A DNA stretch of 64,000 bases from Planomonospora_B alba (lineage in GTDB: Bacteria > Actinomycetota > Actinomycetes > Streptosporangiales > Streptosporangiaceae): NCBI RefSeq assembly GCF_039534085.1, contig NZ_BAAAUT010000038.1:13215-77214 (forward strand), given 5' to 3'. Below, in pieces: positions 6,871 to 16,932 of this stretch. Below the pieces are notes generated by a model. It searched no databases, was not told the DNA's origin, and worked only from the letters and a program-made list of their open reading frames with translations. Both the position numbers and the translations under genes were made by a program. The stretch's first letter is position 1. Each line of letters opens with the position of its first letter.

Positions 6871-8003
6871 AGCGCACGCTGATCGTCACCAACGACTTCC
6901 CGCCCCGCCAGGGCGGCATCCAGTCGTTCGTGCACGGGCTGGCCACGCGCCTGCCCGCGGACTCCGTGGTCGTCTACGCGCCCGCCTGGCCCGGCTGCGA
7001 GCGCTTCGACGCCGGCCAGCCGTACCCCGTCGTGCGCCATCCCACGTCGCTGATGCTCCCCACCCCCGGCGTCGGGCGCCGGGCCGCGGAGCTGCTCACC
7101 CGGCACAAGTGCGACACCGTGGTGTTCGGGGCGGCGGCCCCGCTCGGCCTGCTCGCACCGCGGCTGCGGGCGGCCGGGGCGGAGCACGTCGTCATGCTGA
7201 CCCACGGCCACGAGGCGTCCTGGGCCCGCCTCCCGCTCGCCCGGCACCTGCTGGCCAGGATCGGCGGCCACGCCGACGCGATCACCTACCTGGGGGAGTA
7301 CACCCGGCGGCTGCTCGCCCCGGTGGTCGGCGAGGAGCGCCTCGTACGGCTCGCGCCCGGCGTGGACACCGCGGCCTTCTCCCCGGACGCGGCCCGGGGC
7401 GGCGCCGCCGCCGCGCTCCGGGCGGAGCTCGGGGACGGGCCGGTGGTGGTCTGCGTCTCCCGGCTGGTGCCGCGCAAGGGCCAGGACGTGCTGGTCCGAG
7501 CCTGGCCGCGGGTGCTGCGCGCGGTGCCGGGCGCCCGGCTGGTGCTGGTCGGCGGCGGGCCGTACCGGGGGAGACTGGAGCGCCTGGTCGACCGGCTCGG
7601 CCTGCGCGGCGCGGTCCGGCTGACCGGGCCGGTGGACGCCGCCGAGCTGCCCGGCTACTTCGCGCTCGGGGACGTGTTCGCCATGCCGTGCCGTACCCGG
7701 CTGGGCGGCATCGACGTCGAGGGGCTCGGCATCGTCTACCTGGAGGCGTCGGCCAGCGGGCTGCCGGTGCTGGCGGGCTCCTCGGGAGGGGCGCCCGACG
7801 CGGTGCTGCCCGGCGAGACCGGCCTCGTCGTGGACGGCGCCTCGGCCGGCGCGGTGGCCGGCGCGCTGCTGGAACTGCTGGGGGACCCGGCCCGCGCCCG
7901 CGCGATGGGCGAGCGCGGGCGCGCGTGGGTCGGCCGGGAGTGGAGCTGGGACCTGGTCTCCGCGCGGTTCGCCCGGATCCTGGAGGCGGAGCGGCCGTTC
8001 TGA
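6867..8003 (+). CDS. pimB: GDP-mannose-dependent PIM mannosyltransferase PimB'
   Basis: GT4 glycosyltransferase of 378 residues. It starts with KRTLIVTNDFPPRQGGIQSF, the donor-side hallmark of the PimB' group, and has the GT-B C-terminal signature near IDVEGLGIVYLEASASGLPV with its acidic residue. PimB' adds the second mannose to phosphatidylinositol monomannoside at the cytoplasmic face of the membrane. Length matches characterised PimB' (~380). The gene faces a FadD15-like gene, as Rv2188c and fadD15 do in M. tuberculosis, which supports orthology. GTG 6867 overlaps the stop of the M48 gene. Confidence 0.87.
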   Translation: MKRTLIVTNDFPPRQGGIQSFVHGLATRLPADSVVVYAPAWPGCERFDAGQPYPVVRHPTSLMLPTPGVGRRAAELLTRHKCDTVVFGAAAPLGLLAPRLRAAGAEHVVMLTHGHEASWARLPLARHLLARIGGHADAITYLGEYTRRLLAPVVGEERLVRLAPGVDTAAFSPDAARGGAAAALRAELGDGPVVVCVSRLVPRKGQDVLVRAWPRVLRAVPGARLVLVGGGPYRGRLERLVDRLGLRGAVRLTGPVDAAELPGYFALGDVFAMPCRTRLGGIDVEGLGIVYLEASASGLPVLAGSSGGAPDAVLPGETGLVVDGASAGAVAGALLELLGDPARARAMGERGRAWVGREWSWDLVSARFARILEAERPF

Positions 8004-8086
8004 CACCGCGCGGCGCGGGGGAGCGGGGCGGTCCCTGAAGGGCGGTGCGGGGAGCGGGGCGGTCCCTGGAGGGCGGGGGCGGAGAA

Positions 8087-8126
8087 GGCGAGGGCCCCGC
8101 CCGGGGGTCCGGGCGGGGCCCTCGCC
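8087..8126. terminator. Bidirectional terminator between pimB and fadD15
   Basis: A long perfect stem with GGCGAGGGCCCCGCC on one side and its complement on the other, around a short loop, located between two converging genes. Confidence 0.85.
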
Positions 8127-8139
8127 AAGAGGCGGTGCG

Positions 8140-9933
<1,794 letters not shown>

Positions 9934-9978
9934 GGGGCACTCCTGAAGACGCACGGATCGAGATGGGTTAACAGGAAG

Positions 9979-9990
9979 TTATCGCGATAA
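9979..9990. promoter_or_regulatory. Palindrome TTATCGCGATAA upstream of fadD15
   Basis: A perfect 12-bp palindrome 46 nt upstream of the fadD15 start, flanked by further GTTA elements, in AT-richer DNA. It may be an operator for a fatty-acid-responsive repressor; no regulator gene is next to it. Confidence 0.4.
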
Positions 9991-10153
9991 GTTACGCGTG
10001 GGTAGATTCGTCACCCAGGCGTTACAAGGGCGAATTCACGCTATCAGCCCTGCCGGGCGGGGCCGTCGAACGCGACGGGCCGCCCGGAGGTCGCACCCTA
10101 TTTGTTACTTATGTCGGTATCTTCGCGTCCGGCCGGGGAACGCACCGGCTGGT

Positions 10154-10159
10154 TAGGAT
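10154..10159 (+). promoter_or_regulatory. -10 box TAGGAT, leaderless start of the phosphoesterase gene
   Basis: Ends 7 nt before ATG 10167; it overlaps the alternative ATG at 10158. Confidence 0.5.
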
Positions 10160-10166
10160 GTCCGCC

Positions 10167-10934
10167 ATGCGGGTTCATGTCGTCAGCGATGTGCACGGAC
10201 GGACCGACGCCCTGGCCCGCGCTGCGGACGGAGCCGACGCGCTCGTCTGCCTCGGCGACCTGATCCTCTTCGTCGACTACGACGACCACTCCCAGGGCAT
10301 GTTCGCCGAGCTCTTCGGCACGCGAGCGGCCGCCGAGCTCATCGCCCTGCGCACCGCCGGGCGCTTCGACGAGGCCCGCGCCATGTCCGCCGCGCTCTGG
10401 GCGTCGCTGGACGGCGACCCGCGCGAGCACATCGAGCGCTCCGTCCGCCGCCAGTACGCGGAGATCTTCGCCGCGATGCCCACCCCGGCCTACCTCACCC
10501 CGGGAAACGTGGACCTGCCGCGCTACTGGCCGGAGTACGCGCGCCCGGGCCACCGCGTGCTGGACGGCGAGAGCGTCGAGATCGGGGGGCTGCGGTTCGG
10601 CTTCGTCGGGGGCGGGCTGCGCACGCCGTACCGGACGCCGAACGAGATCGACGACGAGGAGTTCGCCCGAAAGGTCGAGGCGGTCGGCGAGGTGGACGTG
10701 CTGTGCTGCCACATCCCCCCGGCCGTCCCCGAGCTCCTCTACGACGTGGTCGCCCGCCGCTTCGAGCGGGGCAGCGAGGCCGTGCTGGAGGCGATCAGGC
10801 GGACCCGGCCGCGCTACGCGCTCTTCGGCCACGTGCACCAGCCCCTGGCGAGCCGGGTGCGCATCGGGCGGACGGAGTGCGTCAACGTGGGCCACTTCCG
10901 GGGCAGGGGCGTGCCGTACGTGCTCCGGTGGTGA
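10167..10934 (+). CDS. Calcineurin-like metallophosphoesterase
   Basis: Protein of 255 residues. Metal-binding motifs occur in the expected order: D-x-H in VVSDVHG near residue 8, GDLILF (the GD element), GNVDLP (the GN element), CCHIPP and FGHVHQ near the C-terminus. Such enzymes hydrolyse phosphomono- or diesters with two bound metals; the substrate cannot be told. ATG 10167 is chosen because TAGGAT lies 7 nt upstream; ATG 10158 would add three residues and lies within that box. The gene stands alone between fadD15 and the SRPBCC operon. Confidence 0.87.
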   Translation: MRVHVVSDVHGRTDALARAADGADALVCLGDLILFVDYDDHSQGMFAELFGTRAAAELIALRTAGRFDEARAMSAALWASLDGDPREHIERSVRRQYAEIFAAMPTPAYLTPGNVDLPRYWPEYARPGHRVLDGESVEIGGLRFGFVGGGLRTPYRTPNEIDDEEFARKVEAVGEVDVLCCHIPPAVPELLYDVVARRFERGSEAVLEAIRRTRPRYALFGHVHQPLASRVRIGRTECVNVGHFRGRGVPYVLRW

Positions 10935-10984
10935 GGCCGCGGGCGCTCCGCGGCGAGACCGTCCGGCCGGGCGGGCACCGGTAG

Positions 10985-10990
10985 TACGGT
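10985..10990 (+). promoter_or_regulatory. -10 box TACGGT, leaderless start of the SRPBCC operon
   Basis: Ends 6 nt before ATG 10997 with no ribosome site between them. Confidence 0.55.
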
Positions 10991-10996
10991 AACCCC

Positions 10997-11434
10997 ATGG
11001 CTGATCGCACGACCTCCAGCATCACGATCGGCGCGGACCGGTCGACCATCATGACGGTGATCGCCGACTTCGGCGCCTACCCGGAGTGGGCCGGGCAGGT
11101 GAAGGCCGCGCAGGTCCTCGCCACCGGGCCGGACGGCCGCCCGGAGCGGGTCAGGTTCGTCCTGGACGCGGGCGTGATCAGCGACGAGTACGTCCTCGCC
11201 TACACCTGGCACGGCGACGAGTCCGTCGACTGGACCGTCGCCGAGGAGGGGAAGATGGTCTCCGGTCTCACCGGGAGCTACCGCCTGGCCGAGGTGCCGG
11301 GCGGCACCGAGGTGACCTACGAGCTCGCCGTCGACCTCAAGGTCCCCATGATCGGCATGATCAAGCGGAAGGCCGAGAAGGTCATCATCGACACCGCCCT
11401 GAAGGGACTGAAGAAGCGCGTCGAGAACGCATGA
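10997..11434 (+). CDS. SRPBCC (START-like) ligand-binding protein, Rv2185c-like
   Basis: Protein of 145 residues with the polyketide-cyclase/START-like pattern: an N-terminal strand, YPEWAGQVKAAQVL after the first helix, alternating strands and a long C-terminal helix (RKAEKVIIDTALKGLKKRVENA). The fold makes a deep hydrophobic cavity for lipids or polyketides. It overlaps the next gene by 4 nt, an arrangement that matches Rv2185c-Rv2184c in M. tuberculosis. A role in delivering a hydrophobic ligand to or from the ATPase product is inference. Confidence 0.85.
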   Translation: MADRTTSSITIGADRSTIMTVIADFGAYPEWAGQVKAAQVLATGPDGRPERVRFVLDAGVISDEYVLAYTWHGDESVDWTVAEEGKMVSGLTGSYRLAEVPGGTEVTYELAVDLKVPMIGMIKRKAEKVIIDTALKGLKKRVENA

Positions 11435-12603
11435 CGCGCGTCCTGCTCTTCACGGGCAAGGGCGGCGTCGGCAAGACGACCGCGGCGGCGGCCACCGCCG
11501 TCCGCGCGGCGCGCTCCGGGCTCAAGACCCTGGTGGTCTCGACCGACACCGCGCACTCGCTGGCCGACGCGCTCGCGGTGGGCGTCCCCGCCGACGGGCC
11601 GGCCGAGATCGAACCCGGCCTCCACCTGTACCAGGTGGACACCCAGCGGTCGCTGGAGCGCCAGTGGGGCGAGCTGCGCGACTACGCCCGGGGCGTCTTC
11701 GCCGAGCTGGGCCTCGACGAGGTCACCGCCGAGGAGATCACGGTGCTGCCGGGAGCCGAGGAGGTCATCGCGCTGCTGGAGCTGCGCGAGCAGGCCCGCA
11801 CCGGCCGCTGGGACGTGATCGTCGTCGACTGCGCGCCCACCGCCGAGACGCTCCGGCTGCTCGCCCTGCCCGAGGCCCTCGACTGGCACGTCAACCGGCT
11901 CCTCCCGGCCGGCCGGCGGCTGCTGCGCACGCTCTCCCCGCTGATCCGCCGGGTGGCGATGGTCAGCGTCCCCGACGACCACGTGGTCGGCGCGGGCGAG
12001 CGCCTGCACCGCGCGCTGATGGAGGTGCGCGGGCTGCTCACCGGCGCCGGAGCCAGCGTCCGGCTGGTGCTCACCCCCGAGGCGGTCGTGCTCGCCGAGG
12101 CCCGCCGCACGCTCACCTCCCTGAGCCTGTACGGCTACCGCGTCGACGCGGTGGTCGCCAACCGCGTCTTCCCCTCGGGGGGCGCCGACCCGTGGCGGGA
12201 GGGATGGGTGGCCGCCCAGGCCCGGCGCCTGGCCGAGGTCGGCGAGTCCTTCGCGCCGCTGCCCGTGCACACCGTCCCCTACCTGGACGCCGAGCCCGTC
12301 GGCCGGGACGCGCTGGCCGCCGTCGCCGAGGCCATGTACGGCGGGACCGACCCGTTCGCGCCGCCCGCCGGGGAGCCGCCGCTGCGGATCACCCCCGAGG
12401 GGGAGCTGGTCCTCGCCCTGCCGCTCGCCGAGAAGGGACAGGTGGACCTGGCCAGGAAGGGCGACGAGCTGATCGTCACCCTGGGCCCGTACCGCCGGGT
12501 GCTGGCCCTGCCCGCCGCGCTGGCCCGCCGGGCCGTGCGGGACGCCGCGCTCTCGGACGGCCGTCTGCGGGTACGGTTCGAATCGGGAGGGCCAGATGAC
12601 TGA
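11431..12603 (+). CDS. ArsA/Get3-like ATPase with HSP20-like C-terminal domain, Rv2184c-like
   Basis: Protein of 390 residues. The deviant Walker A GKGGVGKTTAAAAT is at residues ~8-21, with a switch region TDTAHS and the Walker B-like VIVVDCAPT. After residue ~310 comes a beta-rich segment (LRITPEGELVLALPL to LRVRFE) resembling the ArsA_HSP20 domain. Family members couple ATP-driven dimer changes to arsenite efflux or tail-anchored protein handling; the actinobacterial ones have no proven role. No arsB neighbour is present, so an arsenite role is unlikely. ATGA overlap with the SRPBCC gene and an 8-nt overlap with the next gene show one operon. Confidence 0.85.
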   Translation: MTRVLLFTGKGGVGKTTAAAATAVRAARSGLKTLVVSTDTAHSLADALAVGVPADGPAEIEPGLHLYQVDTQRSLERQWGELRDYARGVFAELGLDEVTAEEITVLPGAEEVIALLELREQARTGRWDVIVVDCAPTAETLRLLALPEALDWHVNRLLPAGRRLLRTLSPLIRRVAMVSVPDDHVVGAGERLHRALMEVRGLLTGAGASVRLVLTPEAVVLAEARRTLTSLSLYGYRVDAVVANRVFPSGGADPWREGWVAAQARRLAEVGESFAPLPVHTVPYLDAEPVGRDALAAVAEAMYGGTDPFAPPAGEPPLRITPEGELVLALPLAEKGQVDLARKGDELIVTLGPYRRVLALPAALARRAVRDAALSDGRLRVRFESGGPDD

Positions 12604-13231
12604 GAACACCGGGAACACCGGGAACACCGACAACACCGGGAACATCGAGAACACCGCGAAGACCGGGACCGCGGGGACCACCGGGAACGCCGGGGGCACC
12701 GGGGGCGCGGGCGGACCGGCCGGCCGGCCGGACGAGGGCCGCGCCCGGGAGCGGGACACCGCCGCGGGCCCCCGCGACGAGCGGGGCGGCCGGGGCGGGC
12801 GCGACGAGTGGGGCGGCCGGAGCGGGCGCGACCCGATCGGGAGCGCGGCCGAGGAGGCGCTCAAGCTCTTCGACACACTCCAGCGCAAGGCCGCACGGGA
12901 GCTGCGCAAGAACCTGGTCAAAGGCACCATGACGGGGTTCGGCAGCGCGTTCTCCGGCGGCGGCCGGGGCGGCAGGGACGTGTGGGAGGAGGCGGTCGCG
13001 GACGAGCAGGAGGAGTACGTCTGCCGCGCCTGCCCCGTCTGCCGCGCCATGGCCGCGCAGCGCGAGTCCGGCGGGCAGGTCGCCGACCACCTGATGCAGG
13101 CCGGTTCCGAGCTGTTCGCCGCGTTCAAGTCGGCGGTCGACGCGCTCAACAGGCCGCAGGCCTCGCAGCGGGCGCGGGAGCGTGGAGCGTCACGGGAGGA
13201 GACCCCCGTGGAGCACATCGACCTGGGGTGA
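12596..13231 (+). CDS. Hypothetical protein with CxxCPxC motif, Rv2183c/DUF5304-like
   Basis: Protein of 211 residues. The first ~80 are low-complexity: Asn-Thr-Gly repeats followed by Gly/Arg-rich sequence. The conserved part starts near residue 82 (DPIGSAAEEALKLFDTLQR), with an amphipathic helix, then a Cys cluster CRACPVCRA near residue 142 and a C-terminal helix DHLMQAGSELFAAFKSAVDAL. The three cysteines could bind a metal. It overlaps the ArsA-like ATPase gene by 8 nt and so is probably coupled to it. No function is known; the family name is given from memory and is tentative. Confidence 0.75.
   Translation: MTENTGNTGNTDNTGNIENTAKTGTAGTTGNAGGTGGAGGPAGRPDEGRARERDTAAGPRDERGGRGGRDEWGGRSGRDPIGSAAEEALKLFDTLQRKAARELRKNLVKGTMTGFGSAFSGGGRGGRDVWEEAVADEQEEYVCRACPVCRAMAAQRESGGQVADHLMQAGSELFAAFKSAVDALNRPQASQRARERGASREETPVEHIDLG
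12605..12700. repeat. Short repeats encoding Asn-Thr-Gly units
   Basis: Repeated 6-9 bp units around ACACCGGGA encode the N-terminal NTG-type repeats of the CxxCPxC protein; length is likely variable between strains. Confidence 0.7.
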
Positions 13232-13252
13232 CCCGGGGGGAGAGGGTGAGAG

Positions 13253-14197
13253 ATGGCGCTGACCATCGGCGTTGACATCGGCGGTACCAAGATCGCGGCG
13301 GGCGTCGTGGACGACGGCGGCCGGATCGTCGCGCAGTGCCTGCGCCCCACGCCGGCCCAGAGTCCCGAGCGCGTCGCCGACACGATCGCCGAGGCGGTCC
13401 GGGAGCTGGCGGAGGGCCGCCGGATCGAGGCCGTCGGTCTGGGCGCCGCCGGGTTCATCGACGAGACCCGGTCGGTCGTGCGGTTCGCGCCCAACCTCGC
13501 CTGGCGGGAGGAGCCGCTGCAGAAGAAGGTCTCCGGCCTCGTCGGCCTGCCCGTCGTGGTGGAGAACGACGCCAACGCGATGGCCTGGGCCGAGGCGCGC
13601 TTCGGCGCGGGCCGCGGCGAGAGCCACATCGTGTGCGTGACCGTCGGCACCGGCATCGGCGGCGGCATCGTGCTGGAGGGCTCCCTGTACCGGGGGCGCT
13701 GGGGCATGGGCGCCGAGCTCGGGCACATGCAGGTGGTCCCGGAGGGACGCCCGTGCGGCTGCGGCAACCTCGGCTGCTGGGAGCAGTACGCCAGCGGCAA
13801 CGCGCTGGTCGCCGAGGCGCGGCTGCTCGCGGAGGCCGACCCGGCGCGGGCGGCCCGGCTGCTGGAGATCGCCGGCGGCACGGTCGCCGACATCGAGGGC
13901 CCCGAGGTCACCGACGCGGCCAGGGAGGGCGACCCGGTGGCGCTGGCCGCCTTCGCCTCGATGGCCGAGTGGCTCGGCCAGGGACTGAGCGACCTCGCCG
14001 CCGTGCTCGACCCGGGCTGCTTCATCCTCGGCGGGGGCGTCTCCCGCGCCGCCGATCTCTGGATCGACGGGGTCCGCGAGTCCTACGCCCGCAACCTGAC
14101 CGGACGGGGGCACCGCCCGCCGGCCGAGATCCGCCTGGCCGAGCTGGGCGCCTCCGCCGGTCTGGTCGGCGCCGCCGACCTCGCCCGCTGGCGCTGA
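13253..14197 (+). CDS. glk: ROK-family glucokinase
   Basis: Protein of 314 residues. Starts with IGVDIGGTKIAAGVV, the ATP phosphate-binding motif; VENDANAMAWAE holds the sugar-contacting Asn-Asp; GTGIGGGIV follows; the ROK zinc signature CGCGNLGCWEQYASG is at residues ~167-181. It phosphorylates glucose with ATP and in streptomycetes the equivalent enzyme also carries carbon catabolite repression. AGAGGGTGAGAG upstream gives a ribosome site. A hairpin follows the stop, so the gene is the end of its unit. Sugar specificity is inferred from the close match to actinobacterial glucokinases. Confidence 0.9.
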   Translation: MALTIGVDIGGTKIAAGVVDDGGRIVAQCLRPTPAQSPERVADTIAEAVRELAEGRRIEAVGLGAAGFIDETRSVVRFAPNLAWREEPLQKKVSGLVGLPVVVENDANAMAWAEARFGAGRGESHIVCVTVGTGIGGGIVLEGSLYRGRWGMGAELGHMQVVPEGRPCGCGNLGCWEQYASGNALVAEARLLAEADPARAARLLEIAGGTVADIEGPEVTDAAREGDPVALAAFASMAEWLGQGLSDLAAVLDPGCFILGGGVSRAADLWIDGVRESYARNLTGRGHRPPAEIRLAELGASAGLVGAADLARWR

Positions 14198-14246
14198 CCG
14201 GGCCCGCGTCGGCCGTACCGGGGCGCGACCGGGACAGGGGATCGGG

Positions 14247-14267
14247 GCGCGGGGCGGTGCCCCGCGC
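14247..14267 (+). terminator. Hairpin after the glucokinase gene
   Basis: Perfect 9-bp stem GCGCGGGGC/GCCCCGCGC around a GGT loop. Confidence 0.65.
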
Positions 14268-14365
14268 GTTCCCGCCCGCGGGCCGCTGGTACGCCGCGCC
14301 CGCCGGGGCTACGCTCGCTTCACGCCCCGGTGCCGCCCGGCGGCGCCCGGCAGTGTGAGGTCGCG

Positions 14366-15079
14366 ATGGCTCTGCGGATCGCCAGCTACAACGTGCGCTC
14401 CATGCGCGACGACGTCGCCGCGCTGGGGCGGGTCGTCGCCGCGCTCCGCGCCGACGTGCTCTGCGTGCAGGAGGCGCCCCGGTTCCTGTGCTGGCGGCGC
14501 AAGCGCGCCAGGCTGGCCGCCTTCGGCGGGCTGCGTGTCGCCGCGGGCCTGCGCGCGGGCGGCCTGGCCGGGCTGACCGGTCCGGCCGTCCGGCTCCTGC
14601 ACGGCGAGGGCCGCCTGCTGGCGCCCTTCCCCGGCCTGGAACGGCGGGCGATCGCGATCGCCGTGGTGGAGGCGGGCCCGGCCCGGGTGGCCGTCGGCTG
14701 CGTCCACCTGGATCTGGACGGGGCCGCCCGGCTGCACCACGCCGGTGAGGCCCTGGAGCTGATCGCGGACGTCGCCGGCCGGTTCGGCGCGCTGCCGGTG
14801 CTCGCCGGGGACGTCAACGAGCTGCCCGGCCAGCCGGCCTGGCGGCGGATCACCGAGCTGCTGACCGACTGCTACCCGGCGGCGCCGCGCGGCGACGGCC
14901 TGACCTTCCCCGCCCGCGGCCCGGGCAAGCGCATCGACGCGGTCTTCGCGGCGGCGGGGATCGGGGTGCTGTCCTGCGGCGGCGTCGACGCCGATCCCGC
15001 CGACCTGGCGGCCGCCACCGACCACCTTCCGGTGGTGGCGGAGCTGGACTGCGCGCAGGCGGCCGGCCCCCGCCGCTGA
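14366..15079 (+). CDS. Endonuclease/exonuclease/phosphatase-family protein
   Basis: Protein of 237 residues with the EEP fold motifs: ASYNVRSM (Asn metal/phosphate contact), LCVQEAP (metal-binding Glu), VHLDLD (catalytic His region), AGDVNELPG (Asp-x-Asn) and a C-terminal TDHLPV (Asp-His pair). Members cut DNA, RNA, inositol phosphates or sphingomyelin; the substrate is unknown here. No signal peptide is visible. The start is ATG 14366 after GTGAGG. Confidence 0.85.
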   Translation: MALRIASYNVRSMRDDVAALGRVVAALRADVLCVQEAPRFLCWRRKRARLAAFGGLRVAAGLRAGGLAGLTGPAVRLLHGEGRLLAPFPGLERRAIAIAVVEAGPARVAVGCVHLDLDGAARLHHAGEALELIADVAGRFGALPVLAGDVNELPGQPAWRRITELLTDCYPAAPRGDGLTFPARGPGKRIDAVFAAAGIGVLSCGGVDADPADLAAATDHLPVVAELDCAQAAGPRR

Positions 15080-15145
15080 GGGCGGCGCCCGGCGGGGCGC
15101 CCGGGCGAGGGCGGGGACTCGCACACGGCCGGTGAGCATCACCCG

Positions 15146-15151
15146 TACCAT
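15146..15151 (+). promoter_or_regulatory. -10 box TACCAT, leaderless start of the secreted propeller gene
   Basis: Ends 7 nt before ATG 15159. Confidence 0.5.
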
Positions 15152-15158
15152 TTGGTGC

Positions 15159-16301
15159 ATGACCCGTCGCCTTCCGCGGCGTGCGCTGGCGCTGTGCGCG
15201 GGAGGACTGCTCCTGCCTCTCCTGGCCGCGCCGGCCGCGTCCGCCGATCCCGTCCGCCCGCCCGCGGCGGGGACCTGGCAGGCGCCGTCCACCGCCCGGC
15301 TGAGCGCCGACGGGTCGCTGTCCGACGTGGCCGGGATATCCGCCGACAACGTGTGGGCGGTGGGCCAGCAGAGCGTGTGGGACGTCTGGCAGAGCCGCGG
15401 CGCCATCACCCACTGGAACGGCGAGACCTGGACCGAGGTCGGCATCCGCAACGACCCCACCGGGGCCGGGCTGCTGCGCTCGGTCGCGGCGGCCTCGGCG
15501 AGCGAGCTGTGGGCCGTGGGCGAGGGCCACGACGGCCTGCCGTACCTCGCGCGGGGGGACGGCTCCGGCTTCGAGCGGGTCGCGGTCGACGCGCTGCACG
15601 CGGGCGACTGGCTGGGCGGGGTGGCGGCGGTCCCGGGCCGGGTGGTCGCCGTGGGCCGCCGGGACAGGCAGCCGCTGATCGCCACCGGCTCCGGCGGCGC
15701 CTGGCGGCTCACCCCGGTCGGAGGGCGGGGCACGCTGTACGGGGTGGCCGTCACGGCCAAGGGCGAGGGCTGGGCGGTGGGCGACACCGGCGGCAGGCCG
15801 CTGGCCATGAGGCTGTCGGACGGGCAGTGGAAGTCCTTCCCCGTGCCGGAGATCCCCGGCGGCTACCTGCGCGACGTCCACGTCAACGGGCCCAGGCGCG
15901 CGCTCGCCATCGGCGGCGTCCACCGCGACTCCGGCGAGGTGGTCCCGCTGGTGCTGTCCTGGAACGGCAAGAAGTGGTCCAGGGTGGCGGTGCCGGAGCG
16001 GGACGTGCGGCTGTACGGCGTGACCGGCGACCGCAAGAACCGCTTTTGGATCTCCGGCGTCGACCTGGAGCGGCCGGGGGAGGCGTTCCTGCTCCGCTAC
16101 GACGGCCGCGCGCTGAAGACGCTGCGCGGGGCCGAGCCGTCCGCTCCCCGGACGATCCGGCTGCAGGCCGCGGCCTACCTGCCCGGCACGGGCACGGTCT
16201 GGACCGTCGGCCACGTGGTGGACGCCGGCGGGCGCTACACCGACGTGATCGAGCGGTTCGAGACGAAGGTGCCGGGCGGTGCGGAGCGGTCGAGGTCCTG
16301 A
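15159..16301 (+). CDS. Secreted beta-propeller-like protein of unknown function
   Basis: Protein of 380 residues with a clear signal peptide (RR at the start, hydrophobic ALCAGGLLLPLLAAPAAS, cleavage near AASAD). The mature part contains about six repeats, each with a W-x-V-G or related turn (NVWAVGQ, ELWAVGEG, GWAVGDTG, FWISGVD, VWTVGHV), a pattern of bladed propellers. Similar proteins are common in actinomycetes and carry no assigned activity. ATG 15159 is preferred because the TACCAT box lies 7 nt before it; an earlier in-frame start at 15132 would put nine residues ahead of the signal peptide. Confidence 0.78.
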   Translation: MTRRLPRRALALCAGGLLLPLLAAPAASADPVRPPAAGTWQAPSTARLSADGSLSDVAGISADNVWAVGQQSVWDVWQSRGAITHWNGETWTEVGIRNDPTGAGLLRSVAAASASELWAVGEGHDGLPYLARGDGSGFERVAVDALHAGDWLGGVAAVPGRVVAVGRRDRQPLIATGSGGAWRLTPVGGRGTLYGVAVTAKGEGWAVGDTGGRPLAMRLSDGQWKSFPVPEIPGGYLRDVHVNGPRRALAIGGVHRDSGEVVPLVLSWNGKKWSRVAVPERDVRLYGVTGDRKNRFWISGVDLERPGEAFLLRYDGRALKTLRGAEPSAPRTIRLQAAAYLPGTGTVWTVGHVVDAGGRYTDVIERFETKVPGGAERSRS

Positions 16302-16394
16302 CGGAGGAGCGCGGCCCGGCCGGACCGCGCCCGGGGGGAGAGCCCGGCGGGGCCCGGCGCGGAGCCGCGGCGGGGGACAGGTCCGAGCCGGGGG

Positions 16395-16865
16395 TCAGAC
16401 GACCGCGCCGTCGTCCCAGCCGGAGCCGCCGGGCGGGCCGTCGCCCATCCGCACCACCAGCGCCACGAAACCCCCGATGAACGCGGCGACCGCGGTGAAC
16501 AGCGCCCAGCCCCGCAGCTCCCACCCGGCCGCCGCGGTCACCAGCAGGTAGGCGGGCCCGCCGAACAGGGCCGCCCACGCGACCTTGGTCGCGGCGTCGG
16601 TCTTGGGCAGCGGCGGAGGGGGCGGGGGCACGTAGTGCCCCTCGTCGTCATCGTCCCGCGGCTCGTCGCCGGCCGTGCCGGGACCGTCGTCCGCGGGCTG
16701 CGGGAGCGCCTCCTCGCCGGCGTCCTCGGCCACCCGGCGCGGGGGGCCGGCGGGGAGGTTCTCGCTGTCCGGCCACGGCTGGTCGGCCGGGTCGCGCTCG
16801 GCGGTGTCGTTGAAGGACGCGACGATCTGCCGCCAGACCTCGTCCTCGTCGCTCTGCGGTGTCAC
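16395..16865 (-). CDS. Hypothetical membrane protein with acidic Pro-rich N-terminus
   Basis: Protein of 156 residues. The first ~85 residues are acidic and disordered, ending in a run of prolines (VPPPPPPLPK). Two hydrophobic helices follow (VAWAALFGGPAYLLVTAAAG and GWALFTAVAAFIGGFVALVV), then a Gly/Asp-rich tail. Such proteins are found beside esterase genes in many actinomycetes. The start at 16865 is a GTG. No function can be given. Confidence 0.7.
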   Translation of the reverse strand: MTPQSDEDEVWRQIVASFNDTAERDPADQPWPDSENLPAGPPRRVAEDAGEEALPQPADDGPGTAGDEPRDDDDEGHYVPPPPPPLPKTDAATKVAWAALFGGPAYLLVTAAAGWELRGWALFTAVAAFIGGFVALVVRMGDGPPGGSGWDDGAVV

Positions 16866-16932
16866 TTAGCTGAGCCCGTCGCTCATAAGCCGGTCACTTC
16901 CTCCCCGGAGACCGCGCATCCCCCGCCGGTGT

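Noticed and set aside
11317..14025. A 902-codon minus-strand frame across the ArsA-like, CxxCPxC and glucokinase genes
   Set aside because: It spans three well-supported plus-strand genes and shows Ser/Arg/Pro-rich noise without motifs.
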